From NCBI GenBank assembly GCA_007128345.1, contig SKXS01000047.1, positions 1 through 13,919 of the forward strand: a stretch of 13,919 nt of DNA, written 5' to 3'. This stretch comes from Spirochaetia bacterium (GTDB taxonomy: Bacteria; Spirochaetota; Spirochaetia; PWKH01). Numbering within the stretch: the first letter of the stretch is position 1; each line of letters starts with the position of its first letter. Made by a program: the position numbers and the translations under genes. Of the stretch, positions 1 to 5,367 are shown piece after piece. Under the pieces are notes generated by a model. It was not told the DNA's origin, did no database searches, and saw only the letters and a program-made list of their open reading frames with translations.

Positions 1-62
1 AAAACAGCAGTTTCGTCTACGGGGGGTCTTCTGGGGGAGTCAGAATGTCAGGGGGCACATAG

Positions 63-188
63 GTGAAAAACCGGTTCAGTGACATACACATGAGTTCCCT
101 GAAGATGCTGGGCGCAGAGCAGGAGAGGCTGACTGACAGATTTTTGGTTCGGTCTCTGCAGTGCATCTCTTCGAAGTTGACACAGTAA
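63..188 (+). other. possible small ORF (41 codons) or 3' remnant of an upstream gene
   Basis: A reading frame opens at GTG 63 and closes at TAA 186-188. A G-rich stretch (CAGGGGG, about 50-56) lies 6 nt upstream and could act as a ribosome binding site. The same frame is also open from base 3 to a TAG at 60-62, so the stretch could be the tail of a longer gene interrupted by one stop. The predicted product has a helical, charged middle (AEQERLTDRF) and matches no family I recognise. The other forward frames from the left edge close at 64-66 and 80-82. Its last codons overlap the -35 box of the next operon. It may equally be non-coding; I include it only because no other gene explains bases 1-190. 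Confidence 0.2.
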
Positions 189-206
189 GGAATGATGCGG
201 TATCTT
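177..206 (+). promoter_or_regulatory. sigma70-type promoter of the abrB-like / CoA-disulfide reductase operon
   Basis: A perfect -35 box TTGACA (177-182) is followed by an 18-bp spacer and the -10 box TATCTT (201-206, 4 of 6 matches). The predicted start of transcription is near 213, giving a leader of about 49 nt before the ATG at 262. The 10 bases TATCTTATGG (201-210) and the 18-bp spacing recur exactly in the promoter of the msrAB gene (5324-5333 on the other strand). Confidence 0.65.
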
Positions 207-211
207 ATGGA

Positions 212-238
212 AATATGAATAATATGAATAATATGAAT
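212..238 (+). repeat. three tandem copies of the 9-bp repeat AATATGAAT
   Basis: Copies lie at 212-220, 221-229 and 230-238 with no spacer and no mismatch. They begin at the predicted transcription start of the abrB-like operon and fill the first half of its leader. The AT-rich block stands out against GC-rich surroundings. A period of 9 bp is close to one DNA turn, so the copies would face nearly the same side of the helix. A binding site for the AbrB-like protein encoded just downstream, or for another regulator, is inference. Confidence 0.8.
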
Positions 239-261
239 TTATACCAAAGCGAGGTTCTGTA

Positions 262-483
262 ATGCTTACATACAGTGACGGATCGTGTCTGTGCGGCACC
301 GTAACAGTGGGCGAACGGGGGCAGGTGGTCATCCCGAAAAAGGTGCGGGAGCACTTCAAAATACAGCCCGGGGATACCCTGACGGTCATCGGTGACCAGG
401 AGCGGGGTATTACGTTCATCAAGGCGTCCAGCCTCGCAGAGCTTGCCGGATATCTGGGTCGCCATGCAGAGGTGCGCCCATGA
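262..483 (+). CDS. AbrB/MazE/SpoVT-family small regulator with N-terminal Cys-X-Cys
   Basis: A 73-residue protein. Residues 12-60 form a swapped-hairpin AbrB domain: the segments GTVTVGERGQVVIP and the following KVREHFKIQPGD are typical of the DNA-binding beta-hairpin fold, which acts as a dimer. A short N-terminal extension carries Cys9 and Cys11, a possible redox or metal handle. The ATG at 262 has a GAGG element at 251-254 with 7 nt spacing. Its stop overlaps the start of the reductase gene (ATGA at 480-483), so the two are translationally coupled. The likely job is control of its own operon through the repeats at 212-238 (inference). It could instead be a MazE-type antitoxin, but no toxin gene follows; a full redox enzyme does. 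Family assignment is secure, the target is not. Confidence 0.88.
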   Translation: MLTYSDGSCLCGTVTVGERGQVVIPKKVREHFKIQPGDTLTVIGDQERGITFIKASSLAELAGYLGRHAEVRP

Positions 484-2123
484 AGGTGGTAATCATAGGG
501 GGGGTAGCCGGCGGCGCCAGTGCCGCAGCACGGCTCAGACGTCAGGATGAGCACGCGCAGATCATCCTGATCGAACGGGGGAGATACATCAGCTTCGCCA
601 ACTGCGGCTTGCCCTACCATATCGGCGGGGTGATTGAAAATCGTGAATCGCTACTGGTACAGCGCAAGGAGGATATGGAGGCACGTTTCGCATTGGATGT
701 CAGGCTCCGCCATGAGGCGGTATCGCTGGACCGGGAGCGCAAGGAGGTGCATGTACGCATCCTGGACACCGGGGAAGTGTACACAGAGCGCTACGACACG
801 CTGCTGCTCTCCCCCGGAGCGGAGCCGGTCCGTCCGCCTCTTGCGGGGATTGATTCTTCGTATATCAAGACGCTGCGCAGCATGACAGACATGGACAGCA
901 TCATAGAGAGCCTCCATACCCGTGATGTGAAGCATGCGGCAGTTATCGGGGCGGGGTTCATCGGGATAGAGCTGGCCGAGAACCTGAGGCGGCGCGGCAT
1001 CCGGGTGACGGTGGTGGAGAAACTTGACCAGGTGCTCCCGATTATTGACTACGACCTCGCTTCGCAGGTGCACCGGCACCTTGCGGAGCACCAGGTCAAG
1101 CTCATCCTGAAGACAGGGGTCACCGGATTTAGTGAAGGGGAAGACGGGGTAGCAGTTACCCTCGAAGACGGCAGGACCGTGGACGCAGATCTGGTGATCC
1201 TCTCCATCGGCGTACGCCCGGAAACTTCGCTTGCCGTACAGTCGGGCCTTGAGATAGGAATCACCGGGGGCATCAAGGTCAATGAGTTCCTCCAGACCTC
1301 TGACCCCGATATCTATGCAGTGGGTGATGCGATTGAAGTCCGGCATGTTGTTCATGGGAGGGAGGTCTGCATTCCCTTGGCATGGCCGGCAAACCGGCAG
1401 GGGCGCATAGCTGCAGATACTATCACCGGCAGCAGGAAGGCGTACCGCGGAACCCTGGGAACCTCCATTCTGCAGGTCTTTGACCTGACGGCTGCATCCA
1501 CGGGACTGAACGAGAAGACCCTCTCTTCCAACGGGATACCCTACCAGGCGGTGACCGTGAACAGGAACCAGCATGCAGAGTACTATCCCGGCGCCAAGCC
1601 CTTCACATTGAAGGTGCTCTTCAGCGGTTCGGGGGAGATCTACGGCGCCCAGGCAATCGGGGAGGACGGGGTCGACAAGCGCATTGACGTGATCGCATCA
1701 GCAATCAGGGGGAACCTGCGGGTTTGGGAGCTCCAGGAACTCGAGCTCGCCTACGCCCCTCCGTTCAATGCAGCGAAGGACCCGGTGAACATTGCCGGAT
1801 ATGCTGCAGAGAATGTGCTTAACGGCTCTGTAAAGGCAGTCCGCTGGTTCGAAGCGGACCACTTCATCAGCGGACAGGGCTTCATTCCCCTGGATGTCAG
1901 GACCCAGGAAGAACACCAGTCAGGTTCGCTGCCAGGTTCACTGAACATCCCGGTGGACGAGCTGAGAGGCCGCCTGGACGAACTGGAAGCAGGACAGAAC
2001 TACCTGGTCTACTGCCAGGTCGGCCACCGCGGCTATGTGGCCTGCCGCATACTCTCACAGCGCGGGTTCAGTGCATGCAATCTTGACGGCGGGTATGCCA
2101 TCTGGCATCCGGCAACCTCTTGA
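480..2123 (+). CDS. CoA-disulfide / persulfide reductase with C-terminal rhodanese domain (CoADR-Rhd)
   Basis: A 547-residue FAD-dependent pyridine nucleotide-disulfide oxidoreductase. An N-terminal FAD motif (GGVAGGASAAARLRR, residues 7-21) is followed by the single redox Cys42 in SFANCGLPY, the signature of CoA-disulfide reductases rather than two-cysteine enzymes. The NAD(P)H-binding motif GAGFIG is at 157-162 and the second FAD contact YAVGDA near 280. The dimer domain carries AYAPPFNAAKDPVN with Tyr425, a residue that in CoADRs sits near the partner's active site. Residues about 453-547 are a rhodanese domain with the loop CQVGHR and Cys512. In known fusions this arrangement reduces CoA persulfide, CoA disulfide or polysulfide with NAD(P)H, releasing sulfide; the substrate here is inferred. 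It is cytoplasmic, with no signal peptide. GAGG lies 7 nt before the ATG, inside the upstream gene. Confidence 0.93.
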   Translation: MKVVIIGGVAGGASAAARLRRQDEHAQIILIERGRYISFANCGLPYHIGGVIENRESLLVQRKEDMEARFALDVRLRHEAVSLDRERKEVHVRILDTGEVYTERYDTLLLSPGAEPVRPPLAGIDSSYIKTLRSMTDMDSIIESLHTRDVKHAAVIGAGFIGIELAENLRRRGIRVTVVEKLDQVLPIIDYDLASQVHRHLAEHQVKLILKTGVTGFSEGEDGVAVTLEDGRTVDADLVILSIGVRPETSLAVQSGLEIGITGGIKVNEFLQTSDPDIYAVGDAIEVRHVVHGREVCIPLAWPANRQGRIAADTITGSRKAYRGTLGTSILQVFDLTAASTGLNEKTLSSNGIPYQAVTVNRNQHAEYYPGAKPFTLKVLFSGSGEIYGAQAIGEDGVDKRIDVIASAIRGNLRVWELQELELAYAPPFNAAKDPVNIAGYAAENVLNGSVKAVRWFEADHFISGQGFIPLDVRTQEEHQSGSLPGSLNIPVDELRGRLDELEAGQNYLVYCQVGHRGYVACRILSQRGFSACNLDGGYAIWHPATS

Positions 2124-2136
2124 GGGTCACTATAGC

Positions 2137-3375
2137 CTAGGGATCTCTGCGCTTCCATCGCCACCACTGTCCCTGGATGAGCACCAGGGGCAGGACAATG
2201 GATATCGTGAGCATGTTCTGCTGCGGGTATTCCATAAAGAGGCGGAGGGCCAGCATTACGAGTGACAGTACACCCAGTACGCGCCACAGCAGCACCATCT
2301 GCCTGGTGTAATCGGCCTTTCCCCGTGCATGCAGGATGCCCAGCACCCCGAAGATAAGCCACAGGGGGTTCACCATGAAGAGGTTCAGGTTTCCCCGGGT
2401 CACATCGTGGTCGGTGAAGAGCATCATGAACGGCAGGACGGTACCGAATATCCCGAAGAAGATGCCGAGGAAGGCATTGAGAATTCCCCAGGACGAACCC
2501 TTGACTCCCCTGAAGCGTAAGCTTTGAGAAGCCAGTGAGACTGCCGCAAGGAAGATGCCCAGGAGCAGCCCCTTCGGCCAGAGCGGGTACCATGCCTCAG
2601 GCACCGGAGGACGTGATGCGAACTGGGTGACCACCTCATATGAGGCGGCCAGGGGGATACGGTCTCCTTGGGGATCAGTGTAGGAGAACTCAAGCACTGA
2701 TCGCTCCAGCTCTTCAGGAAGGAACATGTCGTCCCACCGTGTGATGGGTCGGTCGATCAACGGTCCCTGGAGGAAGTTGAGCAGCCAGTCCATGAAGAAG
2801 GAGTGCCCGGTATGCCTCCGTACGTGCTCCCGGTAGGTCATGCTGCCTTCCTGGCTGACCGCCCATGCCTTGAACTGACCCCCGGTTGCCGCATCTATGA
2901 TATCCCTGATGCGTGTTGAGCAGTTGTCGTAGTAGTGGTGGTACAGATAGGTGTTGTTTCCCGGAAGCACATCCCTGGCAAGGAATGTTGCCACCTCCTC
3001 CTTGGCTTCACTGGGCAGGTCCAGGGTTGCCACGCGCAGGTTGCGCTCCGTCTGCCTTGCGAGGTATACGTGCGCTTGTGCAGGCGATACAATGATTGAG
3101 TAGATCAGCCGGCCCATGGCGAAATTGGTGTAGAAGTTCTCCTGCTGGAAGTCGAAGACCCCGTAGTCATACAGCAGCGATGTCCTCTGGTATTCGTCAT
3201 CCACAACGATAGCCGAGTGGCCGAACCAGATGTATACCGGATCCCCCTGGCCGAGGGTCATGAGACGGATGGTAATATGATCCCCGATATCAGGAGCATC
3301 AGCAGAGAGGAAGGTGAGGCAGGCAGCAAGGATGAGTACGGCAATCCGAACGCTGCGCTTAATCATACGGTCCAT
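2137..3375 (-). CDS. Lnb/DUF4105-family membrane protein with Cys active-site motif
   Basis: A 412-residue protein. Residues 8-25 are a signal or anchor segment containing LAAC (Cys19), which fits a lipobox; a SPase I site after FLSADA is also possible. Residues about 30-260 form the Lnb N-terminal periplasmic domain (DUF4105), with family marks GHSAIV (His53), YDYGVFDF, NFAMG, and YDNCSTRIRD with Cys152 as the probable nucleophile. About five hydrophobic segments follow (roughly 269-285, 298-320, 336-349, 363-380, 389-401). From memory, a Bacteroides member of this family (Lnb) has been reported to N-acylate lipoproteins; whether this protein does so is inference. The N-terminal domain faces the periplasm. 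No good ribosome site precedes the start; ATG at residue 4 is an alternative. It is convergent with the reductase, 13 bp apart. Confidence 0.85.
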   Translation of the reverse strand: MDRMIKRSVRIAVLILAACLTFLSADAPDIGDHITIRLMTLGQGDPVYIWFGHSAIVVDDEYQRTSLLYDYGVFDFQQENFYTNFAMGRLIYSIIVSPAQAHVYLARQTERNLRVATLDLPSEAKEEVATFLARDVLPGNNTYLYHHYYDNCSTRIRDIIDAATGGQFKAWAVSQEGSMTYREHVRRHTGHSFFMDWLLNFLQGPLIDRPITRWDDMFLPEELERSVLEFSYTDPQGDRIPLAASYEVVTQFASRPPVPEAWYPLWPKGLLLGIFLAAVSLASQSLRFRGVKGSSWGILNAFLGIFFGIFGTVLPFMMLFTDHDVTRGNLNLFMVNPLWLIFGVLGILHARGKADYTRQMVLLWRVLGVLSLVMLALRLFMEYPQQNMLTISIVLPLVLIQGQWWRWKRRDP

Positions 3376-3439
3376 AGGCGGTAATGCTCCGCTGCGTGAA
3401 AATAACTGCCGAAACGGCTTTCTGTATCCTTACAGAGGC

Positions 3440-3469
3440 GGGCCGATTGGTCAAGTATCAAATTGGCCC
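3440..3469. repeat. inverted repeat, 9-bp arms, in the divergent intergenic region
   Basis: Arms GGGCCGATT (3440-3448) and AATTGGCCC (3461-3469) are complementary except for one G-T pair, with a 12-base loop. It lies between the start of the leftward DUF4105 gene and the -35 box of the rightward gene, so it is better placed to be an operator than a terminator; no T-run follows on either strand. Two smaller dyads lie nearer the DUF4105 gene: GCCG-AAA-CGGC at 3408-3418 and CTGTA-TCCT-TACAG at 3422-3435. Confidence 0.5.
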
Positions 3470-3480
3470 CGTAGATGTCG

Positions 3481-3509
3481 TTGACCTTGGGAACACATGT
3501 GCATACTAT
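3481..3509 (+). promoter_or_regulatory. sigma70-type promoter placing the transcript start at the ATG of the next gene
   Basis: -35 TTGACC (3481-3486, 5 of 6), 17-bp spacer, -10 TACTAT (3504-3509, 4 of 6). Only 7 nt separate the -10 box from the ATG at 3517, so transcription would begin at or within a base of the start codon. No Shine-Dalgarno sequence is present, which agrees with a leaderless mRNA. Confidence 0.6.
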
Positions 3510-3516
3510 ACATCCT

Positions 3517-3948
3517 ATGAAACAGACAACACCGTTTACTGAGCGTACCGTGCACAGGTACTACCTGGATGGAGACCTGAACTGTGCCGAGGCGGTGCTC
3601 TACGGATCGAATGAGCACTACAGGCTGGGCCTCGATTCTCATGGGCTGCTGCTGTCGGCTGGATTCGGCGGGGGCATGGGCATTGAATCAGTCTGCGGGG
3701 CGCTTACCGGAGCGCTCATGGCGCTGGGCGTCCTCTTTGTTGAGCAGCGTGCACATGAGGGGGAGGCGATGAAGTGCCTTGCCGGAGAATTCCTGCAGAA
3801 GTTCGCTGAATGCCATGGGTCCATCATGTGCAGGGATCTCAAGGAAGCGCACTTTGATGAGCGCAAACGGTGTGCAGCCGTGGTAAGGATGGCGGCAGGT
3901 CTGCTGGAATCATTCATCGAAGAGAAGCAGGAGCTCCGGGTTCGGTGA
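3517..3948 (+). CDS. C_GCAxxG_C_C family protein
   Basis: A 143-residue protein of the C_GCAxxG_C_C family (named for its cysteine pattern). Visible marks are NCAEAVL (Cys23), the glycine-rich GFGGGMG (49-55), VCGALTG (Cys60, the GCAxxG-like core), then Cys99, Cys105 in HGSIMCRDL and Cys119. The conserved cysteines suggest a bound metal or cluster, and family members often sit near redox or metal genes, but the biochemical role is unknown to me. It is soluble, with no signal peptide. An ATG 14 codons upstream (3475) is in frame, but it lies before the predicted -10 box, and family proteins begin about 20 residues before the first cysteine, so 3517 is preferred. It ends 5 bp from the convergent DtxR gene. 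Confidence 0.85.
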   Translation: MKQTTPFTERTVHRYYLDGDLNCAEAVLYGSNEHYRLGLDSHGLLLSAGFGGGMGIESVCGALTGALMALGVLFVEQRAHEGEAMKCLAGEFLQKFAECHGSIMCRDLKEAHFDERKRCAAVVRMAAGLLESFIEEKQELRVR

Positions 3949-3953
3949 TCCTG

Positions 3954-4406
3954 CTACGGTTTGTACCGTGCATCAAGCAGCCGTTTCCAGTCATCGTCCC
4001 TTGGCGTGCCCGCAATGGAGGTCTTGAAGAACCTGTTGAGCATGCTCAGCCGTAGGGTAAACTCGTTCCCGATCACATGCTCAATTCTGCAGGCGGTCTC
4101 CTCAGCATCCTCATGGCTGAGCTTCAGTACATCCTTCAGGAATGTGCGGATGGTGCGGTGCCTGTGGGTAACCTGCCTGGCAAGCTCCTTCCCCTCCCGG
4201 GTCAGGGAGATGGAGGAGTTCTTTGTATAGTTGACCAGGGATTTCTCCCGCAGATGCTTCAAGGCATTGGTGACCGACGGCATGCGTACCTGGAGTATGT
4301 CGGCAATCTGCTTAACCCGTGCCGCTTCGTGCTGTTCTTCAAGGTAAAGAATTGCTTCCAGGTAGTCTTCCAGACTCTGTGACAAATCCTCATGTGTTTC
4401 GTTCAT
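3954..4406 (-). CDS. DtxR/MntR/TroR-family metal-dependent repressor
   Basis: A 150-residue two-domain regulator without the C-terminal SH3 domain of DtxR, the length of MntR. Residues about 10-75 are a winged helix-turn-helix (recognition region VRMPSVTNALKHL). Residues about 76-135 are the metal-binding dimerisation domain. By alignment from memory with MntR/DtxR the metal ligands are Asp14, Glu17, His83, Cys106, Glu109 and His110 (in ACRIEHVI). Asp14 is the MntR-like choice, Cys106 the DtxR-like choice, so selectivity between Mn and Fe cannot be read off. Such proteins repress metal uptake or efflux genes when metal-loaded; no transporter is in this window. No Shine-Dalgarno precedes the ATG. 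It is convergent with the C_GCAxxG_C_C gene, and msrAB lies upstream on the same strand. Confidence 0.9.
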   Translation of the reverse strand: MNETHEDLSQSLEDYLEAILYLEEQHEAARVKQIADILQVRMPSVTNALKHLREKSLVNYTKNSSISLTREGKELARQVTHRHRTIRTFLKDVLKLSHEDAEETACRIEHVIGNEFTLRLSMLNRFFKTSIAGTPRDDDWKRLLDARYKP

Positions 4407-4414
4407 GATGATCT

Positions 4415-4443
4415 AATGTACTCAATTACCTTCAGGAGCGCAA
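4415..4443 (-). promoter_or_regulatory. weak candidate promoter of the DtxR-type gene
   Basis: On the minus strand, TTGCGC (4438-4443), a 17-bp spacer and TACATT (4415-4420, 4 of 6) end 8 nt before the ATG at 4406. The -35 matches only 3 of 6. The gene has no Shine-Dalgarno, so a nearly leaderless transcript is possible. The imperfect dyad TAAT-N7-ATTA overlaps the -10 box. Confidence 0.35.
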
Positions 4444-4473
4444 GACAGATACTGCCGGCAGCGAAAGCAAAGT

Positions 4474-5307
4474 TCAGAACCGCTTGACATAGGTATGGCA
4501 GTAGGGAACTGAACCGCGAAGATCATAGTAATGCTGATGATAGAGCTCAGCAGGGTAGAATATCCCGGCCTCCCTCAGTTTTGTGGCAACCTTGAGTTTG
4601 TCATCCTTCAGCTTCCTGATAAGTCCTTCCGCGGTTTTCCGCTCTTCTTCATTGGAGTAGAAAAGCACCGAGAGGTACTGACTGCCGATGTCAGGGCCCT
4701 GACCGTCCTTCTGGGTTGGGTCATGGGTCTCGAAAAACAGACGGGCCAGCTGATCGTAGCTAGTTGCTTCCGGATCGTACCATACCTCCACCGCCTCGAC
4801 ATGACCGGTCCTGCCGCTGCATACCTGCTGGTAGGTCGGCGACTTGACGCTTCCTCCGGTGTACCCGGCTCGGGTAGCCAGCACCCCGGGGGCCCGGTCG
4901 CAATGGTACTGGGTGCCCCAAAAGCATCCCGACGCAAAGAGGGCACGTTGTGCAGGAGTAAACTCCATGGAGAGGGAGTTTACGCAGTGCCTGGTGTTTT
5001 TTTCCGTAAGGCCTTCGCCGGAAAACACATGGCCGAGATGCCCATTGCAGCCGGAGCAGATGATCTCCGTTCGCCTTCCATCAGCGTCGATCTGACGCTT
5101 CACCCTGCCTGGGAGCTCATCATCAAAGCTGGGCCATCCGCAGCTCGATGCAAACTTGTCGTGTGAAAGGTAGAGGGGCTGCCTGCAGCGCCTGCACCGG
5201 TAGACTCCCTGGGCAAAATGGTTCCAGTATATGCCTGAGAAGGGAGGTTCGGTTCCCTTCTCTTCGATAACGTATGCCTCTTCTTTAGTCAGTTTGCTGT
5301 ATGCCAT
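4474..5307 (-). CDS. msrAB: bifunctional methionine sulfoxide reductase, MsrB-MsrA fusion
   Basis: A 277-residue protein repairing both epimers of methionine sulfoxide. MsrB comes first (about 4-117): zinc cysteines 38, 41, 84 and 87, GWPSF preceded by Cys56 (likely resolving), GHLGHVF, and catalytic Cys108 in RHCVNS. MsrA follows (about 122-277): catalytic Cys128 in GCFWG, GYTGG, GHVEAVEV, YHQHYYD and a late Cys270 that may resolve the disulfide. Two MsrA positions are unusual: the residue two after GCFWG is Gln where many enzymes have the catalytic Glu, and QYLS replaces the common QYRS. No signal peptide, so probably cytoplasmic. An in-frame GTG at 5313 is possible, but it overlaps the AGGAG at 5313-5317; the ATG at 5307 has 5 nt spacing and is preferred. 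Its promoter resembles that of the AbrB/reductase operon. Confidence 0.93.
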   Translation of the reverse strand: MAYSKLTKEEAYVIEEKGTEPPFSGIYWNHFAQGVYRCRRCRQPLYLSHDKFASSCGWPSFDDELPGRVKRQIDADGRRTEIICSGCNGHLGHVFSGEGLTEKNTRHCVNSLSMEFTPAQRALFASGCFWGTQYHCDRAPGVLATRAGYTGGSVKSPTYQQVCSGRTGHVEAVEVWYDPEATSYDQLARLFFETHDPTQKDGQGPDIGSQYLSVLFYSNEEERKTAEGLIRKLKDDKLKVATKLREAGIFYPAELYHQHYYDLRGSVPYCHTYVKRF

Positions 5308-5312
5308 ATGCA

Positions 5313-5317
5313 CTCCT
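5313..5317 (-). promoter_or_regulatory. ribosome binding site that fixes the msrAB start
   Basis: AGGAG on the minus strand, 5 nt before ATG 5307. The longer frame from GTG 5313 would start inside this element and is therefore unlikely. Confidence 0.75.
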
Positions 5318-5323
5318 GTATGT

Positions 5324-5357
5324 CCATAAGATACGCATGGGGCATCGGGAAAATCAA
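5324..5357 (-). promoter_or_regulatory. promoter of msrAB with the shared TATCTTATGG block
   Basis: On the minus strand: -35 TTGATT (5352-5357, 4 of 6), 18-bp spacer, -10 TATCTT (5328-5333), followed by ATGG so that TATCTTATGG spans 5324-5333. The leader would be about 14 nt and includes AGGAG. The block, its distance to the -35 and the preceding ATGCG are the same as, or one base off, those upstream of the abrB-like gene at 177-210. Confidence 0.6.
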
Positions 5358-5367
5358 GCGGAATGCG

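Noticed and set aside
262..483. The AbrB-like protein as the antitoxin of a toxin-antitoxin pair
   Set aside because: The coupled downstream gene is a 547-residue redox enzyme and no small toxin gene lies on either side.
651..1574. A 307-codon open frame on the minus strand opposite the CoA-disulfide reductase
   Set aside because: It lies wholly inside a clearly conserved gene, has no recognisable domain, and long antisense frames are expected in GC-rich coding DNA.
4452..4461. The perfect palindrome CTGCCGGCAG between msrAB and the DtxR gene as a terminator
   Set aside because: It has no loop and no T-run on either strand, so it is not a convincing intrinsic terminator.
4483..4488. TTGACA on the plus strand as a promoter
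   Set aside because: It is inside the msrAB coding end, has no matching -10 at 16-18 bp, and no plus-strand gene follows.
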